Shown piece by piece: positions 26,190-34,526 of a stretch of 64,000 nt of DNA (its first letter is position 1; each line of letters starts with the position of its first letter). This DNA is from Verrucomicrobiota bacterium. Its GTDB lineage: Bacteria; Verrucomicrobiota; Verrucomicrobiia; Verrucomicrobiales; Akkermansiaceae. The notes below the pieces were generated by a model. It was given only the letters and a program-made list of their open reading frames with translations. It had not been told where the DNA came from and did not search any database. The stretch lies in assembly GCA_004293445.1 (NCBI GenBank), contig RDYP01000001.1, positions 206,754 to 270,753 of the forward strand, in the 5' to 3' direction. A program made the position numbers and the translations under genes.

Positions 26190-26885
26190 TCAGCGCATGA
26201 TCTTCTGATCGGCGAGATAGGCGCGGGATGGGTCCACCCAACCGATTTCTTTGATCGTGTTGCGACCGATCAGGACCGGACTCAGCATGTTGCTCCGATT
26301 GTTCAGGGTGAAGTCACCGCGCATCTTGCGATCCCCGATGGTGAAATTCAGCCGAACGACCTCGCGTGCTTCCGACTGTCCGCCGGGCTCTTTGATGTGG
26401 GCAATGCGCGTCAACGGGGCCTCAATCCGGGTGCGTGGTGAATTCTTCTCGCCGGGATCGGTGACAATGAAGCGGACCCATTTTTTCCCATCCCGCTCGA
26501 AAAGTTCCTTCTCTTCTGCGTGGATCGAGCTGGTGAGCGCTCCAGTATCGAGTTTGGCAGCGAGCTTGAGCTGGAGATTTCCCACCAGGACCCATTCACG
26601 CCAGCCGAAGACCTGAACGGGGTCGGACGAAACCGGTCTTGCGACGGAACTTCCGGCCTCCGCCTCCTTGCGCTCGGCTGCGGCTGCATCTTCTTCCGCC
26701 TCGGCTTCCGAGTCATCCTCGGTGGTATTTTCCGACGCCGCTTCTTCCTTGCGCTCGCCCGATGTCTCGGCTGGTTTCTCAGCGGTTCCGTCCTTCTCAG
26801 GTTCGGGGACGGCAGGAAGTCTTTCTCCAGCGAGCAGACAGAGAGCCAGCAGGAATGACGTAAGGACTTTTCTTTCGAGGGTCAC
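26190..26885 (-). CDS. Exported retropepsin-like (RimK-associated) protease
   Basis: A 231-residue protein with a signal peptide (FLLALCLLAG) and a low-complexity Glu/Ala-rich linker (residues about 28-80), then a retropepsin-like domain often called 'ATP-dependent zinc protease' (DUF785). The aspartic motif is AKLDTGALTSSIHA; RMRGDFTL-type and VLIGRNTIKEIGW blocks follow as in the family. The start is GTG 26885. It leads the module with the transglutaminase-like and ligase-like genes, and its domain is homologous to the protein at 58854-59411, which lacks the signal and linker. Confidence 0.85.
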   Translation of the reverse strand: MTLERKVLTSFLLALCLLAGERLPAVPEPEKDGTAEKPAETSGERKEEAASENTTEDDSEAEAEEDAAAAERKEAEAGSSVARPVSSDPVQVFGWREWVLVGNLQLKLAAKLDTGALTSSIHAEEKELFERDGKKWVRFIVTDPGEKNSPRTRIEAPLTRIAHIKEPGGQSEAREVVRLNFTIGDRKMRGDFTLNNRSNMLSPVLIGRNTIKEIGWVDPSRAYLADQKIMR

Positions 26886-26917
26886 GCGGGCCGACTATCA
26901 GCAACGAAGCTTGGAGA

Positions 26918-28375
26918 ATGCAACGGAATTTCCGAATACAGGAGGGGAGATCGCGGGGCGCGTCGAGCGGCCGGTCGATCGTAATTCTGCTTGCATGTCT
27001 ATCCTTGGTTGCTTGCGGGAGCTGGCGCATCGGTAGGCCGAAGGATGACGTGGCATGGATTGGGTTGGATCGATGGCAGGCCGCGGGGGAAGGAGTGGAG
27101 GGTTCCATCAGCAGCGGCTGGCTTCAGGATTTCGAGGATCGTGCTTTAAAGAAAGCGGTGGACGAGGTGCTGGCAGGGAATTCCGACCTCAAGGTCGCGG
27201 CCTCGCGGATGAGCCAAGCTCGGGAATCAAGAATTGCAGGGAGGTCGCGCGGATTGCCTGCGATATCCATCGAAGGCTCCGCCAATGCCAGCGAGGCGGC
27301 AACGAAGGCCTCAGCGGCAGGCAAGGGTCGTCGCTACGGACTGGCGCTTGCTGCGTCGTGGGAAGTCGATTTGTGGGGTCGCCTGCGAGATTTGAATGCG
27401 GCGGACGATGCCGATGAGCAGGCAGCGCGGGCGACTTTCCGTGGAGCGCGGCTTTCGCTTGCGGCGAATGCTGCGAAATCCTGGTGCGATCTGATCACTG
27501 CGGAGCAATTGCTTGAACTCTCTCGCAGCACGCTCGACGCCAACGAGCGCGTGCTGCGCGCCGTCGAGCGACTCTTCAAAGGAGGAGCAGGCCAAGGTGC
27601 TTTGGACGTGCAGCTGGCTCGAACCAATCTTGCTGCCGCCCAGCGTGCGGTCAAAGCGACTGAGCAATTGCGCGACGAGGCGGCACGAAGTTATGAAGTG
27701 CTCAGCGGTCGCTATCCTTCAGCGTCGATGCGGGCTGGGCGGGCCTTGCCGATAATGAAAAAAGACATCCCGCTTGGCATCCCAGCGGACTTGATCGAAA
27801 GACGACCGGATTTGGTGGTTGCGCGGGCGGAATTGTTCGCGAGTGCTCGACGAGCTGATGCCACCCGCAAGGCCTTGCTGCCAAGTCTCGCCCTGAGCGG
27901 TAGGGCCGGGCCATTCGTGCCTCACCTTGCGGATTTGTTGGATCCGAAATGGCTGGCAGGATCGATCGCCGGAAATTTCAGCCAGGCGCTCGACTCCGAT
28001 TCTAGCTTGCGGGCCACGGCTCGCGCCGCGGTCGCGGCGAACGAAGCAGCGGTTCACGATTACACGAGTGTCGCGCTCGAGGCCCTCCGCGAAGTGGAGT
28101 CCGCATTGGGGGCGGATCGCTCGCTGGCCGATCAAGAGGCTTTGCTCGTCCGGGAAGTCGAACAAGCGGCACTTGCCGAAAAGCAGGCTGCGCGGGATTA
28201 CTCCGATGGGGTGAATGACGACATTCTTCGGGTTCTGGAATCCCAGAGCCGTGCGACCAACGCGCGATCCGGCTTGATCCGCCTGCGCAACGAACGCCTT
28301 CAAAATCGTATCGATCTCCATCTTGCCCTCGGCGGCGATTTCGCCACGTCCCCTGTTCCGCTCGATCCGTCGTAA
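26918..28375 (+). CDS. TolC/OprM-type outer membrane efflux lipoprotein
   Basis: A 485-residue outer membrane factor of RND-type efflux systems (NodT family). A lipoprotein signal ends at LSLVACGSW. Two OEP repeats follow, with typical GLALAASWEVDLWGRLRD and the mid-protein motif DIPLGIPADLIERRPDLVVARAEL. Long helical segments form the periplasmic tunnel in this family. It starts 32 bases from the divergent retropepsin gene and is followed by its adaptor. No RND pump gene follows, so the channel must use a pump encoded elsewhere or work with another transporter. Confidence 0.92.
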   Translation: MQRNFRIQEGRSRGASSGRSIVILLACLSLVACGSWRIGRPKDDVAWIGLDRWQAAGEGVEGSISSGWLQDFEDRALKKAVDEVLAGNSDLKVAASRMSQARESRIAGRSRGLPAISIEGSANASEAATKASAAGKGRRYGLALAASWEVDLWGRLRDLNAADDADEQAARATFRGARLSLAANAAKSWCDLITAEQLLELSRSTLDANERVLRAVERLFKGGAGQGALDVQLARTNLAAAQRAVKATEQLRDEAARSYEVLSGRYPSASMRAGRALPIMKKDIPLGIPADLIERRPDLVVARAELFASARRADATRKALLPSLALSGRAGPFVPHLADLLDPKWLAGSIAGNFSQALDSDSSLRATARAAVAANEAAVHDYTSVALEALREVESALGADRSLADQEALLVREVEQAALAEKQAARDYSDGVNDDILRVLESQSRATNARSGLIRLRNERLQNRIDLHLALGGDFATSPVPLDPS

Positions 28376-28428
28376 TCTTTTGGCAAGTTCGCGGTGGCGA
28401 TGCATGCTGCCGCTGCCCGATCCACCCG

Positions 28429-29610
28429 ATGCTGCTTCGCTTTCTCATCCCTGTTTTCATCCTCATCGCCGGCGCGATCGCCGCATGGCGACTCGGCATC
28501 CCGGCGGAGTCGCCCAAGCCACAGCCGGCACCGCCCTTGGTAATGAAAACGGAGGTGGTTCAGCTCCAGCGATCCGATTACCCTGTCCGGCTGGAAAGCC
28601 AGGGCAGCGTCCGAGCACACTACACCACAACGATCACCCCCCAAGTGGAGGGAATCGTCATCGCGATCCACGAGCGTTTTGAGGACGGAGCCTTTTTTGC
28701 AAAGGACGCGATTCTTGCCGAGCTGGACCCCGCGGATTTCCAGTTGGCGGTGGCCACCGCGGAATCGCGCCTCGCCCGCGCGGAGGCCGTTTTGATCCAA
28801 GAAGAGGCCCGGGCGAAACAGGCTCGCCTCAATTGGCAGGATCTCGGCTATGACGAAGCCCCTTCGGATCTCGTGCTTCGAGTGCCGCAATTGAAAGAGG
28901 CGAAATCGGGAGTCGCGGCGGCTCAAGCCGATCTCGCCCAGGCACTGCGAAATTTGGAGCGAACAAAAATTCGCGCTCCCTTCGATGGCCGGGTCCAGAG
29001 GCGAGAAGTCGGTCTCGGACAAGCGGTGGGTGCATCAACTCCCCTCGGTCAGGTCTTCGCCACAGACTTCGCTGAGATCCGCTTGCCGCTGACGCCTCGG
29101 CAGCTCGAATTTGTTCGCCTCCCCTCCCGCCCCGACGATCCGGCGCTGGAGGTCGTATTGACGGATGCCCTCGGCGGGAAGAACTCCACGCAATGGAAGG
29201 CGTCACTGGTGCGCACCGAGGGCGCGATCGACGAATCCTCACGCGAGTTGTTCGTCATCGCTCGCATCGAGGACCCCTTCGGCTTGATTTCCGGCCAACC
29301 ACCGCTCCGCATCGGGCAGCCCGTGCGCGCATCGATCCAAGGTGTCGTGCTCAAGGAAGTCTTCGTGCTTCCTCGGCATGCGCTGCGCGGCGTGAACCGC
29401 GTCTATCTCGTTGAACGCCCGCAAAATAGTATCCGTCGTATTTTGGTCGATCCCGTTTGGACCACGACCGAGGAATTGGTCGTGCGCGACGGACTTGAAG
29501 CGGGTCAATGGCTCTCGGTCACGCGACTGCCTTACGCGCCCGATGGCGCTCCCGTCGAACCGATTGAGAGTCAAGCGGCCGCAAGCCCGTCCCCAGCCTC
29601 GAAATTTTGA
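28429..29610 (+). CDS. RND efflux periplasmic adaptor (HlyD/AcrA family)
   Basis: A 393-residue membrane-fusion protein. An N-terminal membrane segment (FLIPVFILIAGAIAAW) is followed by a lipoyl half-motif (GSVRAHYTTTITPQVEG), a helical hairpin rich in Glu/Ala (residues about 105-165), the second lipoyl half (TKIRAPFDGRVQRREVGLGQ) and beta-barrel domains. It links an inner-membrane pump to the upstream channel protein. The RND subunit gene expected nearby is absent; the next gene is an unrelated LysM protein. Confidence 0.92.
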   Translation: MLLRFLIPVFILIAGAIAAWRLGIPAESPKPQPAPPLVMKTEVVQLQRSDYPVRLESQGSVRAHYTTTITPQVEGIVIAIHERFEDGAFFAKDAILAELDPADFQLAVATAESRLARAEAVLIQEEARAKQARLNWQDLGYDEAPSDLVLRVPQLKEAKSGVAAAQADLAQALRNLERTKIRAPFDGRVQRREVGLGQAVGASTPLGQVFATDFAEIRLPLTPRQLEFVRLPSRPDDPALEVVLTDALGGKNSTQWKASLVRTEGAIDESSRELFVIARIEDPFGLISGQPPLRIGQPVRASIQGVVLKEVFVLPRHALRGVNRVYLVERPQNSIRRILVDPVWTTTEELVVRDGLEAGQWLSVTRLPYAPDGAPVEPIESQAAASPSPASKF

Positions 29611-29712
29611 CGCTTCAAAAGCTGGCGGGAGAATCTGCTTTGGCCGCTGATGTTCAGGATTCCATGAATTTCTCTTGAACTTCGATGGCCTTTTAAAAAG
29701 CCTCCCGGCACC

Positions 29713-30657
29713 ATGAGAGCAGTGCCCTACCTCGCCGCCATTCTTTGCAGTGGTTCCATCGCATCCGCCAACGAACTGGAGTTGCTTCAAGATCGCTGTT
29801 CGGAGCAGGAACGCGTCATCCAGCAGTTGGAGCAGGAGAACAATCGCCTCAAGGCACTGATCGCCAAGGATGACAACGCTGCCGAGGTGGCACCCGCAGA
29901 AACCGAGCCGGCTTCGCCTGTCGCCGACGAGTCCACTTTCGCGATTGTCCAGAAGGGTGACTCAATCGCCAAGCTGGCGGCTCGCCACGGCACGACGACC
30001 GATGTCCTGATTTCGCTCAACAAATTGAGAAATCCGGCCCTGATTCAGCCCGGTGACAAGCTTCGCCTCCCCGCCCCATCCGCTGAAAAAACATCGACGA
30101 GCGATGACGCGTCGCAGGCCGATGCTCAGAAGGAGGAGTCCCAATCGGCCGAGAGCAGTCATGTCGTGAAGGCCGGTGAAACCTTCTACAGCATCGCTCG
30201 GCAGCACAAGATCAGCCTCGCCGCTTTGCAGGCCGCCAATCCAACAGTGAAGCCGACCAAACTGCAGTTGGGTCAGGTTCTCAAGCTCGCCGAGGCATCC
30301 CCTGCCCCCACTCCCGAGCCTGAGGCCAAGCAGGAGCCCGCAGCAGAGGAGGCTCCTGACACCAGCAGCGAGAAGGCGGAGAATGAAAACCTTCCCGAGG
30401 AGCTCACCCCTTCAAAATCGGCACCTGCCGAAGGTGAGCCAGAGGCGGATAGCGCCCCTCAAGCCGAGGAAGAGCCCCAAGCCGAAGGCACCACGGCCCT
30501 CAACTCCGTGGTGGTCACTGAGCAGATCGCTTTCAGTGCCTTCGCCGAGCAGCACAATACGACCACCGACCGCTTGAATGCTCTCAATAGCCTGAATCTC
30601 GACCCCTCCACCGTTCTGGCGAAGGGCGCCGAACTCTACGTTCCCGCCAAGCCCTGA
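29713..30657 (+). CDS. Secreted protein with three LysM domains
   Basis: A 314-residue exported protein. The signal peptide is followed by a short coiled coil (LLQDRCSEQERVIQQLEQEN, about residues 23-42), then LysM domains at about 75-118 (IVQKGDSIAKLAARHG), 156-200 (VVKAGETFYSIARQHK) and 268-312 (less conserved, VVTEQIAFSAFAEQHN). Linkers are Pro/Glu/Ala-rich. LysM binds peptidoglycan N-acetylglucosamine, so a cell-wall-associated role is likely; there is no catalytic domain. A strong terminator follows, and 102 bases upstream separate it from the efflux genes, so it is probably a single-gene unit. Confidence 0.9.
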   Translation: MRAVPYLAAILCSGSIASANELELLQDRCSEQERVIQQLEQENNRLKALIAKDDNAAEVAPAETEPASPVADESTFAIVQKGDSIAKLAARHGTTTDVLISLNKLRNPALIQPGDKLRLPAPSAEKTSTSDDASQADAQKEESQSAESSHVVKAGETFYSIARQHKISLAALQAANPTVKPTKLQLGQVLKLAEASPAPTPEPEAKQEPAAEEAPDTSSEKAENENLPEELTPSKSAPAEGEPEADSAPQAEEEPQAEGTTALNSVVVTEQIAFSAFAEQHNTTTDRLNALNSLNLDPSTVLAKGAELYVPAKP

Positions 30658-30688
30658 GAAGCTAGGACTTGCCCGTTAGGTTTCTTCG

Positions 30689-30724
30689 CACCCGTCCGGA
30701 ATTTCAACCGGACGGGTGTTTTGG
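30689..30724 (+). terminator. Rho-independent terminator after LysM gene
   Basis: CACCCGTCCGG (30689-30699) pairs perfectly with CCGGACGGGTG (30708-30718) around an 8-base loop, followed by TTTTGGTTT on the + strand. The minus-strand side has no T-run, so it acts for the LysM gene rather than for the convergent regulator gene. Confidence 0.9.
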
Positions 30725-30740
30725 TTTCTGTGGTTCAAAC

Positions 30741-31226
30741 TCATGGCGACACCGCCAGTCGCTCCGGCCCGGTACTTTCGCCGAATATGAACCCGTTCTC
30801 CTTGTAGGTCTTGAGACGGAAATGGGTCGCGGTCGAGATCACGCCATCCATGGTGCTCAGCTTCTCCGACACGAATCGCGCCACTTCGCGAAGGTCGCTA
30901 CCCTCAACCACCACCATCAAGTCGTAGCCGCCGCTGGCAAGGTAGCAACTGACCACTTGATCGAAGCGTGCGATGCGCATCGCCAAGCGGTCGAAGCCGC
31001 CGCCGCGCTCCGGGGTGACCTTGACCTCGATGAATGCAGACACGTCTTCGTCGCCTGCCTGCTCGGGATTGATCACGGCTTGGTAGCCTAAAATGGTGCC
31101 GTCACGCTCCCAGATGGCGAGGCGCTCCCGCACTTCTGACTCGGTCAAGGACAGCAACTCGGCAAGTTCCTGATGGCTGTGGCGAGCTTGGCGGCGAAGC
31201 AATTGCAAAAGCGGGTCGATCGACAT
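30741..31226 (-). CDS. Lrp/AsnC family transcriptional regulator
   Basis: A 161-residue regulator. The N-terminal winged helix contains SHQELAELLSLTESEVRERLAIWERDGTILGYQAVINPE, typical of Lrp/AsnC proteins. The C-terminal RAM ligand-binding domain (residues about 65-140) includes CYLASGGYDLMVVVEG and MDGVISTATHF. Family members respond to amino acids or related metabolites as dimers or octamers. It is divergent from the pectate lyase gene, with 136 bases between, but nothing shows that it controls that gene. Confidence 0.9.
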   Translation of the reverse strand: MSIDPLLQLLRRQARHSHQELAELLSLTESEVRERLAIWERDGTILGYQAVINPEQAGDEDVSAFIEVKVTPERGGGFDRLAMRIARFDQVVSCYLASGGYDLMVVVEGSDLREVARFVSEKLSTMDGVISTATHFRLKTYKENGFIFGESTGPERLAVSP

Positions 31227-31362
31227 GGTGTGCTTTCCCTAACCCCCTTGACCCGCCCCGGCAAGAGCCTGTCGTGAAATCCGGGGATCTCTGGCTGAAG
31301 CGGACTCGCACAGAACGCCGCCTGATTGCCCGAAAGGCCTTTCACTCGATGGCGACGCTGCC

Positions 31363-32415
31363 ATGTTCGTCCCTGCTGTGAAACGAATCCTTGTCCATGC
31401 CGCTTCTGCCCTGCTTGGCATTATTTTAGCCCACGCAGGGTCCACTGCCGCGCTGCTCGATAAGCCCGACGACTGGTTTTGCAGTCACGATGGCCGACGG
31501 GTCACTCAGGCCATTCTTTCGTGGCAATCTCCACAGGGAAGCTGGCCCAAAAATCAGGACAACGCCTTGGATTCCTTCACCGGCGATCCCAAAACAATCC
31601 GCGGCACCTTTGACAACGGTGCCACCACCGATGAGCTGCGATACTTGGCCCGCGCCTTCCGTGCGACAGGCGATGGCACATGCCGCGACGCCTTCATCAA
31701 AGGCTTTAAGCACATCCTCGCCGCTCAGTATTCAAACGGTGGGTGGCCTCAATTCCATCCGCCCGGGGGTCAGTATCATCGCCACGTGACTTTCAATGAT
31801 GGCAGCATGATCCGCTTGCTGGAGTTCCTGCGGGATTCGGAGCGCTACGGTTTCATTGAGCCCGCTCTCCGACGACAGGCTCGTGGTGCCTTCCAGCGCG
31901 GCATCGACTGCATTTTGAAATGCCAGATCATGCGCGAAGGACAGGCGACGGTATGGTGCGCGCAGCACGATGCTCGGAGTCTTGCCCCGGTTACGGCACG
32001 CAGCTACGAGCTCCCGTCCCTCAGTGGATCCGAGAGCGCCGGGATCCTGCGCTTTCTCATGAGCCTCGATTCCCCTTCAGCCGATGTGGTTCGAGCCATC
32101 GACGCTGGTGCCGCGTGGTTCGAGGCTGCGAAGTTGGAAGGCATCCGTGTGGTCCCGACCGATGGCGATCGGAAAGTCATCGCCGACCCTGACGCCCCAC
32201 CCCTATGGGCACGATTCTACGACCTCGAGAGCGGCCGTCCCTTTTTCTGCGATCGTGACGGCGTTAAGAAAAACGCGCTGGCAGACATTGGGAAAGAACG
32301 CCGCAATGGCTACGCGTGGCTCGGTCGCTGGGGAGATGCGGTTGCCCTCGACTATGCCCGATGGCGGGCCCGTCGTGACCTGATCAAGAGCGGATCGGAT
32401 CTGCCAAAACATTGA
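31363..32415 (+). CDS. Pectate lyase, polysaccharide lyase family 10
   Basis: A 350-residue secreted protein. The signal peptide (residues about 1-29, ALLGIILAHAGSTA) is followed by an alpha/alpha-toroid domain with the PL10 motifs SWQSPQGSWPKNQD, TFDNGATTDELRYLARAF, NGGWPQFHP and HVTFNDGSMIRLLEFL, then WCAQHD and the catalytic-region RSYELPSLSGSESAGI. Near the end, RPFFCDRDG and RRNGYAWLG match the family. It would cleave polygalacturonate by beta-elimination. Its last 32 bases overlap the convergent carbonic anhydrase gene. Confidence 0.9.
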   Translation: MFVPAVKRILVHAASALLGIILAHAGSTAALLDKPDDWFCSHDGRRVTQAILSWQSPQGSWPKNQDNALDSFTGDPKTIRGTFDNGATTDELRYLARAFRATGDGTCRDAFIKGFKHILAAQYSNGGWPQFHPPGGQYHRHVTFNDGSMIRLLEFLRDSERYGFIEPALRRQARGAFQRGIDCILKCQIMREGQATVWCAQHDARSLAPVTARSYELPSLSGSESAGILRFLMSLDSPSADVVRAIDAGAAWFEAAKLEGIRVVPTDGDRKVIADPDAPPLWARFYDLESGRPFFCDRDGVKKNALADIGKERRNGYAWLGRWGDAVALDYARWRARRDLIKSGSDLPKH

Positions 32416-32977
32416 TTCGCCCGCTGTCCAGACGATAGATCCAGCTGTGGATATCCACGGGCTGACCCCGCTCCCATGCGTCTTCCACGATGGTCGTTCG
32501 CGCGAGGTTCTGTGCGTTCGCCAGCACGTTCAGCTCGCAAAGACGGTCCACCGCGTTTTCATGGACCAGCCCGTTCAACTCGGATTCCGCGCGCCGTGCA
32601 GTGTTGCGAATGTGCCGCAGCCAGTTGTCCACGATCCCATGCCGCTGATTCTCCAGCGCCGCTCTTACCCCGCCGCAGCCGTAGTGCCCGCAAACAATCA
32701 CGTGCTTCACCTTGAGCACATCCACGGCGAATTGCAGCACCGACAGCATGTTGAAGTCCGTCTGCACCACCACATTCGCGACATTGCGGTGGACGAAAAT
32801 CTCCCCCGGCGCGAGGCCCGTGATCTGATTGGCAGGAACGCGGCTATCCGAGCAACCGATCCACAGATATTCCGGGCTCTGCTGATTGGCCAATCGGGTG
32901 AAAAACTGTGGATCCACCGCCACCTGGGACTCCGCCCAGAGCCGGTTGTTCTCAAGCAAGTGCGTCAGCGATTCCAT
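32384..32977 (-). CDS. Beta-class carbonic anhydrase
   Basis: A 197-residue zinc enzyme interconverting CO2 and bicarbonate. The zinc and dyad residues lie in IGCSDSRVPANQ (Cys, Asp, Arg) and GHYGCGGV (His, Cys). ATG 32977 gives the usual family start (MESLTHLLENN); the frame is open upstream to 33241 but that part runs into the rarA promoter and coding region and is unlike the family. The stop lies inside the end of the convergent pectate lyase gene. The 100-bp gap to divergent rarA must hold both promoters. Confidence 0.93.
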   Translation of the reverse strand: MESLTHLLENNRLWAESQVAVDPQFFTRLANQQSPEYLWIGCSDSRVPANQITGLAPGEIFVHRNVANVVVQTDFNMLSVLQFAVDVLKVKHVIVCGHYGCGGVRAALENQRHGIVDNWLRHIRNTARRAESELNGLVHENAVDRLCELNVLANAQNLARTTIVEDAWERGQPVDIHSWIYRLDSGRINVLADPIRS

Positions 32978-33077
32978 GCCCGACGATCCAAGCGGGAGAG
33001 TCTGGCTTTGTCGATACCCGGCAAGCCCTCGTGTCTTGGATCTTGGCACTTTCCCACTACCAACTAGCCTGTCCGCC

Positions 33078-34424
33078 GTGCCCGACCTCTTCGATATCCG
33101 CTCAACCGGGGAAGATTGCCGCGACGGCGAACCGCTCGCTTCCCGCATGCGACCGCGCAGTCTCGACGAGATCGCGGGGCAACAACACATTCTCGGCGCG
33201 GGTAAGCTGCTGCGTCGTGCCATCGAGGCCGATCGTTTCACCTCACTGATCTTTTACGGTCCTCCTGGCACCGGGAAAACCACCCTCGCCAGTGTGATCG
33301 CCCGCAGCACCGGGTCGCGCTTTGAGGCCTTGAATGGAGTGGAGTCCAACGTCGCTGAAATTCGTGCGAAGATCGACCAAGCCCGGACCTGGCGCGACCT
33401 CCGCGGCGAAACGACCGTGCTCTTCATCGACGAGATCCATCGCTTCAACAAAGCCCAGCAAGATGTTCTGCTCCCTCACATCGAGCGCGGCACGGTGCGA
33501 TTCATCGGCGCCACTACCCACAATCCTTATTTTTACGTCAATTCCCCCCTTGTCTCCCGCTCTCAGATCTTCCAACTCGAACCCGTCGCCACTGACGATC
33601 TCCTTCCGGTTTTGCAGCGTGCCCTCACGGACCCCGAGCGGGGCTTCGGCAGCATGAGGATCGATGCGGCCCCGGACGCTCTTCTGCACCTCGCCGTCAT
33701 GTCCGATGGAGATGTCCGAAAGGCCCTCACCTCCCTCGAACTGGCCGTGCTCACGACACCCCCGCGGCAATCGGTCGTTCACATCACCCTCGCCGCCGCG
33801 GAGGAGTCGATCCAGCGCAAGGCGATCGTGTATGACTCCGATGGCGATGCCCACCACGACACCATCTCCGCCTTCATCAAGTCCATCCGCGGGTCCGATC
33901 CCGATGCCGCCCTCTACTGGCTCGCCAAGATGCTTCAAGCCGGCGAAGACCCGCGGTTTATCGCAAGGAGGATCGTGATTTCCGCCAGCGAGGACATCGG
34001 CCTTGCCGATTCCAATGCCCTCCGCGTCGCGATGGATGCCCAGCAAGCCTTCGAATTCATCGGCATGCCGGAAGGTCGCATCCCCCTCGCCCACGCGACC
34101 GTATATCTCGCCACCGCGCCGAAATCCAACACCGCCTACGCCGGGATCAATGCCGCGATGGCCGATGTGGAAAATGGCCGTACGCTCGCTGTTCCGGAGC
34201 ATTTGCGAACCGGCACCCGCAAAAAGTTGGCAGCCGCGAGTGGCACCGACGACGAAAAGCTCCGCTACCTGTACGCTCATGATTACGAGGGGGGCTATGT
34301 CCCTCAGGCCTACTTGCCAGAAGGTCGCGTTTACTACCGACCCAGCGAAAACGGTCTCGAAAAGCGGATCAAGGAGCGCATGGAGCATCTCCGTCAGCAT
34401 TCATCCACCCCCACGCCCACCTGA
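33078..34424 (+). CDS. rarA: Replication-associated recombination protein A (RarA/MgsA)
   Basis: A 448-residue AAA+ ATPase acting at stalled replication forks. Walker A is GPPGTGKTTLA, Walker B is LFIDEIHRFNKAQQD, sensor 1 is FIGATTHNPYF, and the C-terminal half includes the conserved YDSDGDAHHDTISAFIKSIRGSDPDAALYWLA-type region (cited in part) and PEHLR. The GTG at 33078 is taken as start (VPDLFD); upstream residues are not family-like. A long open frame on the opposite strand (33243-34400) is a composition artefact. Confidence 0.95.
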   Translation: MPDLFDIRSTGEDCRDGEPLASRMRPRSLDEIAGQQHILGAGKLLRRAIEADRFTSLIFYGPPGTGKTTLASVIARSTGSRFEALNGVESNVAEIRAKIDQARTWRDLRGETTVLFIDEIHRFNKAQQDVLLPHIERGTVRFIGATTHNPYFYVNSPLVSRSQIFQLEPVATDDLLPVLQRALTDPERGFGSMRIDAAPDALLHLAVMSDGDVRKALTSLELAVLTTPPRQSVVHITLAAAEESIQRKAIVYDSDGDAHHDTISAFIKSIRGSDPDAALYWLAKMLQAGEDPRFIARRIVISASEDIGLADSNALRVAMDAQQAFEFIGMPEGRIPLAHATVYLATAPKSNTAYAGINAAMADVENGRTLAVPEHLRTGTRKKLAAASGTDDEKLRYLYAHDYEGGYVPQAYLPEGRVYYRPSENGLEKRIKERMEHLRQHSSTPTPT

Positions 34425-34526
34425 GCCCTCGAATCTCCGCCCGCGATACGGAATCCAAGAATCCTTGCCGTAAGGATTGGCAGACCGGAATCGCCCGTTT
34501 ACATCCTCTCCGTCCACGCTCTTCCC

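Noticed and set aside
33243..34400. 385-codon open frame antisense to rarA
   Set aside because: Covers the conserved AAA+ gene; composition artefact.
34460..34478. Hairpin AATCCTT/AAGGATT before mqo
   Set aside because: No T-run on either strand and no known regulator motif; could be chance.
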